NCBI GenBank assembly: GCA_016713505.1
Contig: JADJPA010000002.1
Span: 310,001-374,000, forward strand
Length of the DNA stretch: 64,000 nt
DNA from: Candidatus Competibacteraceae bacterium
Lineage (GTDB): Bacteria > Pseudomonadota > Gammaproteobacteria > Competibacterales > Competibacteraceae
Direction of reading: 5' to 3'
This document shows, one piece after another, positions 33,897 through 42,470 of the stretch (positions within the stretch are counted from its first letter, which is position 1; every line of letters starts with the position of its first letter). The position numbers and the translations under genes are program-made. The notes under the pieces are model-generated. The model was not told the DNA's origin. It saw only the letters and a program-made list of their open reading frames with translations, and ran no database searches.

Positions 33897-36425
33897 TCAC
33901 GCCTCCTCGACCAGCGCCAGCAGCGGCGCCGCGTGTTGCAAGAAACCTTGCACGTCGAACAGTTCGGTCACCCGGCCCTGGATGACCAGCGTGCTGGCCA
34001 CGCCGCTGCGGGTCGAGCGGCCCTTGATTTCGAAAACGCCTTGAATGATGTCGAGAATTTCATCCACGACCAGACCGATGCGGCGAGCGCCATCGCCGAA
34101 CACGATGACTTGCAACAGCTTGGTATTGGCGCCGCCGTCTTCGGCTCCGAACGAACGATCGAAGGAACGGCGCTCGCTGAGGATGTCCCGCAGCCGGATC
34201 AGCGGCAAGATTTGCCCGCGATACTGCACCACGTCGACATCGCCGGCCCCCTCGACCTGATCGAGTTCGATTTCTTCCAGCCGGGAGACCGGGGCGAGCG
34301 GGATGGCCAGCCGGCCGTTGCCGGGCGAGCGGACCACCAGCAGCGTCTGCCGTTCGGCTTCGTGCTCCTTGGCTTCTCGCGCGTGCGCCGACAGGTGCTG
34401 GTCGTGGCTGTCGCTCAACACCCGCGCCTGTTGGGCGATGCCCAACACGTCCAGGATCAGCGCCACTCGCCCGTCGCCCATGATGGTGGCGCCGGCGAAC
34501 ACCGGGATGTCCTGTAATACCTTGTCGAGCGGTTTGACCACGATTTCCTGGGTGTCGTTGATCTGATCCACCACCAGTCCGAACTGGTGTTGGCCGGCTT
34601 GCAGCACCACGATGTTGATGACGCCAGAGGTGGAGCCGCTGTTCAGGGCCAGCTCCCGGTTGAGATGCACGATGGGCAACAGCTTGCCGCGCAACCGATA
34701 AACCGGATTGCTGTGGACGTATTCGATGGCGGTGGCGCGCTGCTCCTCGTTGACCCGGATCAGTTCCAGCAGGTTGACCTGGGGGATGGCGAAGCGCTGT
34801 TTGCCGCTGGTGACGATCAGCGCCGGCACGATGGCGAGCGTCAGGGGGATGCGGATCTTGAAGGTGGTGCCACGGCCGAGTTCGCTTTCCAGATCGATGA
34901 CGCCGCCGATTTTTTCAATGTTGGTCTTGACCACATCCATGCCGACGCCGCGCCCGGAGATGTTGGTGATCTTCTCGGCGGTGGAAAAACCCGGCAAAAA
35001 GATCAGGCGGCGGATGTCCTGATCGCTCATGACGGCGGCGCGCTCCTGAGTGATCAGCCCTTTTTCGAGCGCTTTGTCGCGCAGCTTGATCGGGTTGATG
35101 CCGGCCCCGTCGTCACCGATTTCGATGTGGACCTGGCCGCCTTCATGGTAGGCGCGCATCGCCAGACAACCTTCCGCCGGTTTGCCGTTGGCCTGGCGGA
35201 TCGCCGGCAACTCGACGCCGTGGTCGATGGCGTTGCGGATCAAATGGGTCAGCGGGTCCTTCATCGCCTCGATCAGGCTTTTGTCGAGTTCGGTTTCCTT
35301 ACCTTCCATGTCGACCCGCACCTGCTTGCCGCAGCTGACCGACAGGTCGCGCACCACGCGGGGGAACTTGGCCCAGATGTTGTTGATAGGCTGCATCCGG
35401 GTGCGCATGATGCCTTCCTGCAACTCGCTGGTGATCAGGTTCAAACGCTGCGACGCGGCCAGCAAGGGCGGATTTTCCTGCAACACGCTGTATTCGAGGA
35501 TCTGGTTGCGGGCCAGCACTAGTTCTCCCACCAGATTCATCAATTTATCCAGCAGCGGTACATCTACCCGGATCGAACTGTCAGCGATGGTCGGCGGTGC
35601 GCCGGCGGGTGCGGCGGGTGCGGCGGACACGGCGCTGGAGCGCTCCGGCGCTGCCGGGGCAGGCTCGGCTTTGGGCGCGGGCGTGGCCGGCGCGGGACGA
35701 ATGGCTGCGGCGGGAGCGGGCGTCGGCGCGGGAGCGGGCGGTTTGGCGGGCGGCTCTCCGAAAAAAATCAGATTATCGGGCAGGGCGCTGGACGCCGAGC
35801 TTGCTTTGGCCGCCGCTTTTGCTTTTGGCGCGGACGAGATGGGGGGCAGAGCCGGCAACAGGCTCGCGGCGGGTGGAGCCTCCAAAAAGATATCGTCGGG
35901 TGCGGGACTTGTCGTGTCCGCTGCCGAGTGCGGCGCGGCCTCCAGGAAAAAATCAGCCGTCGCGGGTTCTGGCGGGTTATCTGCTGTCGGCGGCGGCTCA
36001 TCCGGCGGTACGGATTCCAATACCGGCGATTCGGAAACCGAGGTTGCACCGCCTTCTTTAAGGCGATGCAGGGTGTCAATCAGATGCTCATAGCCTTCTT
36101 CACCGTCGCCTCCGGTGCGTTCGACTTCCCCTAGCATGGTCCGCACCGCGTCCAGCATGTTCAGCAGCGCGCTGGCGATTTCACGGGTGAATTGCAGTTT
36201 GCCATCCCGCAGCAGCGATAACAGGTTTTCACCGGCGTGAGTCAGTTTTTCGAGGTGGCCAAAACCGAGAAAGCCGCAGGTTCCTTTAATCGTGTGAATG
36301 GTGCGAAAGATACTGGCGAGTGTGTCCCGATCATCGGGATTTTGTTCGAGCATGACGAACTTGGTGTCGAGTAAATCCAGACCTTCCATGCTTTCGGTCA
36401 GGAATTCTTTAAGGATGTCATCCAT
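33897..36425 (-). CDS. cheA: CheA histidine kinase with two C-terminal CheW-like domains (cluster A)
   Basis: CheA autophosphorylates in response to receptors and passes phosphate to CheY and CheB. The 842-residue protein has an N-terminal Hpt domain (phospho-His44 in RTIHTIKGTCGFLG), an Ala/Pro-rich linker (about 130-285) without a clear P2 domain, a dimer helix (LDKLMNLVGELVLARNQILE), and an ATPase domain (HLIRNAIDHGVE, IGDDGAGINP, GRGVGMDVVKTNIEK). A CheW-like domain follows, then a second one (LDQVEGAGDVDVVQYRGQIL, RRIGLVVDEILDIIQGVFE). The duplicated CheW domain is unusual. It is the first gene of cluster A. Confidence 0.94.
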   Translation of the reverse strand: MDDILKEFLTESMEGLDLLDTKFVMLEQNPDDRDTLASIFRTIHTIKGTCGFLGFGHLEKLTHAGENLLSLLRDGKLQFTREIASALLNMLDAVRTMLGEVERTGGDGEEGYEHLIDTLHRLKEGGATSVSESPVLESVPPDEPPPTADNPPEPATADFFLEAAPHSAADTTSPAPDDIFLEAPPAASLLPALPPISSAPKAKAAAKASSASSALPDNLIFFGEPPAKPPAPAPTPAPAAAIRPAPATPAPKAEPAPAAPERSSAVSAAPAAPAGAPPTIADSSIRVDVPLLDKLMNLVGELVLARNQILEYSVLQENPPLLAASQRLNLITSELQEGIMRTRMQPINNIWAKFPRVVRDLSVSCGKQVRVDMEGKETELDKSLIEAMKDPLTHLIRNAIDHGVELPAIRQANGKPAEGCLAMRAYHEGGQVHIEIGDDGAGINPIKLRDKALEKGLITQERAAVMSDQDIRRLIFLPGFSTAEKITNISGRGVGMDVVKTNIEKIGGVIDLESELGRGTTFKIRIPLTLAIVPALIVTSGKQRFAIPQVNLLELIRVNEEQRATAIEYVHSNPVYRLRGKLLPIVHLNRELALNSGSTSGVINIVVLQAGQHQFGLVVDQINDTQEIVVKPLDKVLQDIPVFAGATIMGDGRVALILDVLGIAQQARVLSDSHDQHLSAHAREAKEHEAERQTLLVVRSPGNGRLAIPLAPVSRLEEIELDQVEGAGDVDVVQYRGQILPLIRLRDILSERRSFDRSFGAEDGGANTKLLQVIVFGDGARRIGLVVDEILDIIQGVFEIKGRSTRSGVASTLVIQGRVTELFDVQGFLQHAAPLLALVEEA

Positions 36426-36520
36426 AGCCGATAGCGTCGCTCAGAAATTAGGCATTGGCCTTTGCCGTCAGTGATAAATCGGTGGTGAATCTATTAATGG
36501 GGGTAAGCGATACCGCCTAA

Positions 36521-36536
36521 AGCAATAACCGAACCA
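36521..36536 (-). promoter_or_regulatory. Putative sigma-54 promoter of chemosensory cluster A
   Basis: On the minus strand TGGTTCGGTTATTGCT has invariant GG (36534-36535), GC (36522-36523), and full TTGCT, with two mismatches in the -24 half. Transcription would start near 36510, about 85 bases before the cheA ATG. Confidence 0.55.
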
Positions 36537-36932
36537 ACCTGCTGAATGAGCCTCCGCAAGGGCTTGACGCGCCTTGGCGGATTGATCGCGCTTCTTGCAA
36601 AGCGCAATGCCGCGCGGCGCTGCTGAAGCGGCGACAAAGGATTGACTCAGCGAAAGATGGGTGTCGCCAAAATATTGGCATTGCCATTTGGGAGGCACAG
36701 GGTGATGCGAGATGGCGATTGCGGCGCGACATCGTGTGAGTACCTGCTGATATTTGCAGGCAAGATCCGACTTTATCGAGCTTGCAAACACACAGCGCCA
36801 CTCGGCGGTAGGTTCTTAAAAATAGTTAATAATTTTAGTTAGATATATTTGGTCGGCTTCCAGCGAGGCCCGGTTTTTCCAGGGCGTAATGCAGAGAAAA
36901 AGTGACAGTACCGCAGAAAGTATTTGGTAGGT
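36537..36932. other. Intergenic region, GC-rich to AT-rich transition
   Basis: No gene recognised. Composition changes here: the left part is like the flagellar genes, while from about 36780 on the sequence is AT-rich and stays so, with interruptions, to about 43000. Short open frames on both strands have no ribosome site or family resemblance. Confidence 0.4.
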
Positions 36933-36948
36933 TGGTATTGATATTGCT
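36933..36948 (+). promoter_or_regulatory. Putative sigma-54 promoter of the unknown gene at 37019
   Basis: TGGTATTGATATTGCT has GG (36934-36935), GC (36946-36947) and a full TTGCT. Transcription would start near 36958, about 60 bases before ATG 37019. Confidence 0.6.
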
Positions 36949-37018
36949 TGCTCGCCGCTATGGCCGGTCATACTCGACTGGCATGAAGACTCCTTTATTC
37001 AGAGTGAGCTAATATTTT

Positions 37019-37645
37019 ATGAAAATTAGTAACTACATGAATTTACTCAATGAAAAAGCCAGTGATAGCGGTAGCCGTCGTCTGGATCGCCTGGAAAAGC
37101 GGCGGGATCGCTGGGATCAGGCATTTGACAAATTACAGCAGGAAGCGATCGATGCGGGGGATTCTGAGAAAGCTCAAAAAATCTTTGAAATGTCCGAAAC
37201 GATGGAAGAAAAGCTAGATGCGAGATTGGATCGGTTGGAAAAGAAAACCGGTGAGTTTAACTGGAATCGTCATTTAGATAATGCTTTCGATAAGCTACAG
37301 GCCAAGGCTTATGAAAGTAAAGACACTGAATTGGCTGAAAGCACCTTTAGCTTGGCTCAGATCATAAAAGGTGGTGAATTCGATTCCACCAAACAAGCGC
37401 TATTAGAAAAATTTTTATCGGATTCAGCAACAACGACCGCCAGTAAATTGGGCCTAAGCAATATTCCTTCCAGCGAACCTGGTTGGAATGATCTCATGCA
37501 GGCCACAACTCAAAAAAGCGCTCACACTACGACAGATTCTAGTAGCGCCACTACTACGGGAACCTCCACTAGTACGGAATCTGGTAATAAAGTAGTTAGT
37601 AATACCGGGACTAATAGCTCCGATTCTGTTTCAAAAAGCAGTTAA
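37019..37645 (+). CDS. Unknown coiled-coil protein with internal duplication and Ser/Thr-rich tail
   Basis: I do not recognise this protein of 208 residues. It contains a repeated unit: RRLDRLEKRRDRWDQAFDKL followed by QQEAIDAGDSEKA (about 20-52), and ARLDRLEKK, then HLDNAFDKLQAKAYESKDTE (about 68-105). The units look like charged helices with A-x-DKLQ pairs. The last 50 residues are almost only Ser, Thr, Gly, Asn and Lys. There is no signal peptide and no Cys, so it could be cytoplasmic or exported through the flagellar apparatus, but this is a guess. It sits alone between the two chemosensory clusters in AT-rich DNA, behind a likely sigma-54 promoter. Confidence 0.7.
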   Translation: MKISNYMNLLNEKASDSGSRRLDRLEKRRDRWDQAFDKLQQEAIDAGDSEKAQKIFEMSETMEEKLDARLDRLEKKTGEFNWNRHLDNAFDKLQAKAYESKDTELAESTFSLAQIIKGGEFDSTKQALLEKFLSDSATTTASKLGLSNIPSSEPGWNDLMQATTQKSAHTTTDSSSATTTGTSTSTESGNKVVSNTGTNSSDSVSKSS

Positions 37646-38204
37646 AAGGACTTGAATAATCTAGATGGTTAATGAATAGATTCTATTCATGGCCTTGCTC
37701 TAGAGCGTTCAAGATTATCAGAGGGATGCTATCTCAATAGTAGATTGATGGGTGGTTAGTATTCAGCGATAGGTATGCAGTTGCTTATAAATTCATAGAA
37801 TAGCTTTGATAACAATCGCTTGTTGGTAGCTTTTACTATATTTGTTATCAGCAAGCGAATTTATAAAGAGACGAATTTTGAGTTTTACAGTGCTTCGACG
37901 GTCCCTCAGAGCTTTTTGCAACCAAGCACAAGGTTTCATCATGCTGTAGCCTTCAGAAGGCTGACCAGCACGCCTCAGTCACTCCTTCCAATAAGTCGGC
38001 GGCAAGCCATCACTAATTGGTCAGTTTGATAACAAAGCTGCTGAGGCCACTAGCATGGGAAGTGACAAGAGTTTTAAGAAACGCACAATCTTGATAAAGC
38101 GGATTTAACTATAGAGGTTGCTATTTTGGGTTAATAAGGGTTTTTTGAATGATGGCGCTGATAACACTTACGAAAGCACAGCTCATAACAGATCGGGGCA
38201 TATA
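37646..38204. other. AT-rich intergenic region before the WEEF receptor
   Basis: Some 560 bases without a supported gene. TTTGATAACAA occurs twice (near 37806 and 38026), and TTGTTATC near 37851 forms an inverted pair with the first. The section 37895-38010 is GC-richer than its surroundings and encodes an open frame (STVPQSFLQPSTRFHHAVAF) without a start site. It may be a remnant of a dispersed element, but I cannot name one. I find no sigma-54 or convincing sigma-28 promoter for the receptor gene. Confidence 0.35.
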
Positions 38205-40280
38205 ATGTTTAAAAAACTTAGACTGCGTACTCAGCTTAATATAGGCTTTGCTCTGGTTATTACGCTGCTCGTCATTGTCTCGGGAACAGCCTATTGGGGC
38301 TTGCAGGCCTCCTTCAAGGGTTTTGGCGAATATCGCGCCATCGGTCGAAATAGCTTGCAAGTTGCTGAGTTTGAAGAGCGCTTACTAAATGCTCGTCTGG
38401 CGATTCAAAAGTACATCAATCAAGAAAACAGCGATTATGCAAAGCAATATCAAGATTTTTCCACAGAGATGCACGAGCAGGCCAAACGTCTGAAGAACAC
38501 AGTTGATTCAGAACATGTCAAAATGGCTGAGTCAATAGATCAGCTAATCAATAAATATGATAGTAGTTTTACTCAAGCAGTGACATTAACTCAACAAAAG
38601 AATGAAATAATTAGAGATATGGCCGAACTAGGCCTCGACATGCGGCGGATTGTCGAAAGCGTTATCGAAAATGCGGCCAAAGAAAATAATGCTGAGCTGC
38701 TGATGTCGGCTGGAAAAGTAGAAAACCAATTACTTATTGCACATTATGCACTCCTTAAATATGTTCAATCTCGCCTCCGCGCTGACTTTGACCAAGCAAA
38801 AGAAGAAATTGCTTCCAAGCTGGAAGCTGTTAAAGATGAAATGGATGTAAGGGCTGAAAAGGCTGGCGATTCTTATCGAGAACTGCTTGAGGATTTTGAA
38901 AAGATTCATAAATCTTATTTAGGGATGCTGCCCAAATTGCTGGACTCAATCGAGCAAGCCGACGACATTACTAAAAATACCCTCGCTCAGCTCGGCGGTG
39001 CGATCAGTAAGACGACGCAGGAACTCAGAACGCAATATCGTACCGCTCAGGATCATCTCGGCCCGCAAGTTCAACAGTCCAACGAAGTGGCGGTTGCGGT
39101 GGTGACTTGGCTATCGATCGGTGCGGTACTGCTAGGGATCGCCTTGGCTTGGCTATTAGTTCGAGCCATCCGCCGACCGATTGGAGGTGAGCCAATGGAT
39201 TTGGCGGCGTTGACTGAACGGATCGCTCAAGGTGACCTCACCGTACACTTTGAGAGCACCGGCAAGGAGACTGGGATTTACGCCGCCATGCGGGACATGG
39301 TTGCTCAGCTCAAAAATATGGTCGGCCAAGTGAGCCGAACCACGAGCCAAGTCAGCGCCGCATCCGCTGAAATCGCCCGAGGCAGTTCGGACCTGTCGCA
39401 GCGGACGGAAGAGCAGGCCAGTGCGTTGGAAGAGACGGCCTCCTCGATGGAAGAGCTGACCGGGACGGTCAAGCAAAGCGCGGAGAACGCCGGACAAGCC
39501 AATCAGCTAGCGAGCGCGGCGCGCGCGCAAGCCGAGCAAGGCGGCCAGGTGGTGGAGCAAGCGGTGGCGGCGATGGGGGCGATCCACCAGAGCAGCAAAA
39601 AGATCGCCGACATCATCGGGGTGATCGACGAGATCGCCTTCCAGACCAACCTGCTGGCCTTGAACGCCGCGGTGGAAGCGGCCCGAGCCGGCGAGCAGGG
39701 TCGGGGCTTCGCGGTGGTGGCCGGCGAGGTCCGCAAGCTCGCCCAGCGCAGTGCCGACGCCGCCAAGGAGATCAAGGCCCTGATCACCGACAGCGTGACC
39801 AAGGTCGAGGACGGCGGGGCGCTGGTCGAGCGCTCCGGGAAGACCCTCCAAGAGATCGTCACCGCCATCAAGAAAGTCAGCGACATCGTGGCGGAAATGG
39901 CCGCCGCCAGCCGGGAACAAGCCTCCGGCATCGAACAGGTCAACAAAGCCATCCTCCAGATGGACCAGACCACCCAGCAAAACGCCGCCCTGGTCGAACA
40001 GACCGCCGCCGCCAGCCACGCCATGGGCGAGCAGGCCCAGCAGCTCCAACAGCTCATGGCCTTCTTCAAGCTCGACGGGCAGGCCGCCCTTGCCTCCCAG
40101 GCCACGAGCGCTCCAACGGCGAACGTCGCCAAGACGCGCCCGGAGCTACGGGCGATTGTTGGCGCTAGTTCGCGCGTCAGCAAACCGATTCCGGCCAAAC
40201 CGAAGGCTGCTATTCGTCCCGCGCCGGTCGAGAAAAAGATTGTCGCTGCCCAAGGTTCGGAGGAATGGGAAGAGTTTTGA
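38205..40280 (+). CDS. Methyl-accepting chemotaxis protein, helical ligand domain, WEEF tail
   Basis: The 691-residue receptor has a membrane helix (GFALVITLLVIVSGTAYWGL), a long all-helical periplasmic region of about 250 residues resembling the helical bimodular (HBM) ligand domain, a second helix (WLSIGAVLLGIALAWLLVRA), HAMP, and the signalling hairpin (IDEIAFQTNLLALNAAVEAA). The last residues, EEWEEF, form the kind of WxxF pentapeptide that binds CheR or CheB. Start ATG 38205 fits the membrane topology; an earlier start at 38118 adds a polar leader without a site. The signalling part is GC-rich and almost identical in DNA to that of the receptor at 40948, while the sensor part is AT-rich. 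Confidence 0.92.
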   Translation: MFKKLRLRTQLNIGFALVITLLVIVSGTAYWGLQASFKGFGEYRAIGRNSLQVAEFEERLLNARLAIQKYINQENSDYAKQYQDFSTEMHEQAKRLKNTVDSEHVKMAESIDQLINKYDSSFTQAVTLTQQKNEIIRDMAELGLDMRRIVESVIENAAKENNAELLMSAGKVENQLLIAHYALLKYVQSRLRADFDQAKEEIASKLEAVKDEMDVRAEKAGDSYRELLEDFEKIHKSYLGMLPKLLDSIEQADDITKNTLAQLGGAISKTTQELRTQYRTAQDHLGPQVQQSNEVAVAVVTWLSIGAVLLGIALAWLLVRAIRRPIGGEPMDLAALTERIAQGDLTVHFESTGKETGIYAAMRDMVAQLKNMVGQVSRTTSQVSAASAEIARGSSDLSQRTEEQASALEETASSMEELTGTVKQSAENAGQANQLASAARAQAEQGGQVVEQAVAAMGAIHQSSKKIADIIGVIDEIAFQTNLLALNAAVEAARAGEQGRGFAVVAGEVRKLAQRSADAAKEIKALITDSVTKVEDGGALVERSGKTLQEIVTAIKKVSDIVAEMAAASREQASGIEQVNKAILQMDQTTQQNAALVEQTAAASHAMGEQAQQLQQLMAFFKLDGQAALASQATSAPTANVAKTRPELRAIVGASSRVSKPIPAKPKAAIRPAPVEKKIVAAQGSEEWEEF
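39365..40075 (+). repeat. Receptor signalling-domain repeat, copy 1
   Basis: This stretch is nearly identical at DNA level to 41765-42470 (about ten differences seen by eye over some 670 bases, plus one lost A), including silent positions. The flanks differ completely. This points to recent duplication or gene conversion of the signalling module. Confidence 0.85.
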
Positions 40281-40408
40281 GAGTCTGACAAGCCGTATCA
40301 CCACGCTGGGTTCAGTGTTTTAACTGAGCAATTGAAGCATTAAAATCAGTTGTTTTTGAAAAGAAAAACTGGATTAACTGCGATTCAACACGATTAAGGA
40401 GTAGTGAA

Positions 40409-40861
40409 ATGAGAACTGTATTGCTAGGTATTAGTTTAACTTTTGGATTAATGGTTAACGCCTTTGCAGCTGAATTTGGAACCGCTGAAGAAGCCCAAGC
40501 ACTTGTTAAAAAAGCCATCGCTCATATTCAGAGTGCCGGGCCAGAAAAGGCTTATGCCGATTTTACCGCCAAGAATCCAGAATTTGTAAACAAAGATTTA
40601 TATGTCTTTGTCAATGATGTTAAAGGTAATACTTTAGCGCATGGCACCAACGAAAAGCTGGTTGGAAGAAACATGATTGACTTGAAAGATGTTGATGGAA
40701 AAGCGTTCCTAAATGAAATAAGCGAAAAGGCTAAAACTCAAGACAGCTTCTCGGTGGATTATAAATTTACCGACCCAGTGACCAAAAAAATATTACCTAA
40801 AACAATATTTTGCGAAAGATTAAAAGATACGGCCGTATGTTCTGGAATTTATAAGCGTTAA
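40409..40861 (+). CDS. Secreted single-Cache-domain protein
   Basis: The 150-residue protein has a signal peptide (TVLLGISLTFGLMVNAFAAE, cleavage after AFA) and a single Cache-type fold: ALVKKAIAHIQSAGPEKAYA, LYVFVNDVKGNTLAHGTNEK, GRNMIDLKDVDGKAFLNEI. There is no membrane helix after the signal, so it is a periplasmic ligand-binding protein. Start ATG 40409 has AAGGAG at 40396-40401. It lies between two receptors, so it may present a ligand to one of them. Composition is AT-rich like its neighbours. Confidence 0.88.
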   Translation: MRTVLLGISLTFGLMVNAFAAEFGTAEEAQALVKKAIAHIQSAGPEKAYADFTAKNPEFVNKDLYVFVNDVKGNTLAHGTNEKLVGRNMIDLKDVDGKAFLNEISEKAKTQDSFSVDYKFTDPVTKKILPKTIFCERLKDTAVCSGIYKR

Positions 40862-40871
40862 GGTCAAGGTG

Positions 40872-40903
40872 CCGCATGGTCATAATTGCTTATGGCCATG
40901 CGG
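40872..40903 (+). terminator. Strong hairpin after the Cache gene
   Basis: The arms 40872-40884 and 40891-40903 pair over 13 positions (CCGCATGG...CCATGCGG outer part, one T-G pair) around a 6-base loop. It lies 11 bases after the Cache gene stop. The following bases are ATTAAAAT, not a clean T run, so termination is probable but not certain. Confidence 0.5.
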
Positions 40904-40947
40904 ATTAAAATAGGCCTATTTACGTGTGTTGCTTCAGGGAGAATCAA

Positions 40948-42018
40948 ATGAAGCTTTTTTACAAAATTCTTTTTGCGCCAAGTTTGATCATAGTTTTTTT
41001 AAGCGCTCTTGTAGCTACAGCGTATTGGGGTCTATATTCCGAAAAAAAGGCTTCTGATACAATTTATTCAAGGCAGAATTCTATTGGAAATCTACAAGAA
41101 GGTTATCAAAAAATGACAGATGCCCAAGCTAAAATTTATCGGTTATTAGCTTGGTCTTCCACTCTTGCTCAAGATAAAGTTCAAGAAAAAACTCAGCAAA
41201 TTTCTAAAATCATCGAGACAGCTAAAGAAGATTTTAAGAAAGCAGAATCTTATTTAATGACAAAAGAACTTGATGATATCCAATCAATGGTAGGAAGTTA
41301 CCATGAAACCGTGCTCAAAGGCATAGAATTAAGCGCGGTTGATATGAATATGGGCACCATGGTAATGCAGTCCGCTGATGAGTCGTTTAGTAAATTAGAT
41401 AATCAACTACGCGAAATCATCAAGAAATATGACCTGGATAATAAAAAAATAAAAGATGATAGTGTGCAGGCTTTTAATAAGTCGCTTGTGTTATTTGCCG
41501 TTCTATCTTTAATGGCGATTATAGTATCTTTTGTTGTAACCGTAATTATTGCTCGAAGCGTCGCACGGCAATTAGGCGGTGAGCCTACTTATGCAGCTAA
41601 CATCACAAGAAACTTAGCCTCTGGAAACTTGAAGGAAACCATATCTATTAAAGCAAATGATAACAGTAGCTTGCTGTTTGATATTAAATCCATGGTCCAG
41701 CATGTAAGCGGCGTGTTAACTCAGGTGCAAAAAGTGGCTACCAACGTGCGTAACGGCACAGCCGAGATCGCCCGAGGCAGTTCGGATTTAGCGCAGCGGA
41801 CGGAAGAGCAGGCCAGTGCGTTGGAAGAGACGGCCTCCTCGATGGAAGAGCTGACCGGGACGGTCAAGCAAAGCGCGGAGAACGCCGGACAAGCCAATCA
41901 GCTAGCGAGCGCGGCGCGCGCGCAAGCCGAGCAAGGCGGCCAGGTGGTGGAGCAAGCGGTGGCGGCGATGGGGGCGATCCACCACAGCAGCAAAAGATCG
42001 CCGACATCATCGGGGTGA
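40948..42018 (+). CDS. Chemoreceptor, N-terminal part, broken by a -1 frameshift
   Basis: From ATG 40948 (AGGGAG upstream) the frame encodes a membrane helix (IVFLSALVATAYWGLYSEKK), a short four-helix-bundle type sensor (about 130 residues), a second helix (VLFAVLSLMAIIVSFVVTVI), HAMP (QLGGEPTYAANITRNLASGN) and the first arm of the signalling hairpin. It then runs into unrelated residues (SKRSPTSSG) and stops. The receptors at 38205 and 52841 have five A residues in the matching CAGCAGCAAAAAGATCG; here only four are present (41992-41995). The frame then continues as the gene part 42015-43007. The original protein would be about 686 residues. Confidence 0.88.
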   Translation: MKLFYKILFAPSLIIVFLSALVATAYWGLYSEKKASDTIYSRQNSIGNLQEGYQKMTDAQAKIYRLLAWSSTLAQDKVQEKTQQISKIIETAKEDFKKAESYLMTKELDDIQSMVGSYHETVLKGIELSAVDMNMGTMVMQSADESFSKLDNQLREIIKKYDLDNKKIKDDSVQAFNKSLVLFAVLSLMAIIVSFVVTVIIARSVARQLGGEPTYAANITRNLASGNLKETISIKANDNSSLLFDIKSMVQHVSGVLTQVQKVATNVRNGTAEIARGSSDLAQRTEEQASALEETASSMEELTGTVKQSAENAGQANQLASAARAQAEQGGQVVEQAVAAMGAIHHSSKRSPTSSG

Positions 42019-42470
42019 TCGACGAGATCGCCTTCCAGACCAACCTGCTGGCCTTGAACGCCGCAGTGGAAGCGGCCCGAGCCGGCGAGCAGGGCCGGGG
42101 CTTCGCGGTGGTGGCCGGCGAGGTCCGCAAGCTCGCCCAGCGCAGCGCCGACGCCGCCAAGGAGATCAAGGCCCTGATCACCGACAGCGTCGCCAAGGTC
42201 GAGGACGGCGGACAGTTGGTCGAGCGCTCCGGGAAGACCCTCCAAGAGATCGTCACCGCCATCAAGAAAGTCAGCGACATCGTGGCGGAAATGGCCGCCG
42301 CCAGCCGGGAACAAGCCTCCGGCATCGAACAGGTCAACAAAGCCATCCTCCAGATGGACCAGACCACCCAGCAAAACGCCGCCCTGGTCGAACAGACCGC
42401 CGCCGCCAGCCACGCCATGGGCGAGCAGGCCCAGCAGCTCCAACAGCTCATGGCCTTCTTCAAGCTCGAC
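41765..42470 (+). repeat. Receptor signalling-domain repeat, copy 2
   Basis: Near-identical copy of 39365-40075, but lacking one A in the run at 41992-41995, which breaks the receptor frame. A partial third copy lies in the receptor at 52841. Confidence 0.85.

Noticed and set aside
36640..36720. Repeated GGCAT/TGCCA motifs as further sigma-54 promoters
   Set aside because: GG and GC do not stand at the required distance on either strand.
38118..38204. A sigma-28 promoter before the WEEF receptor
   Set aside because: GCTGATAA is present, but no TAAA box stands at the correct distance.
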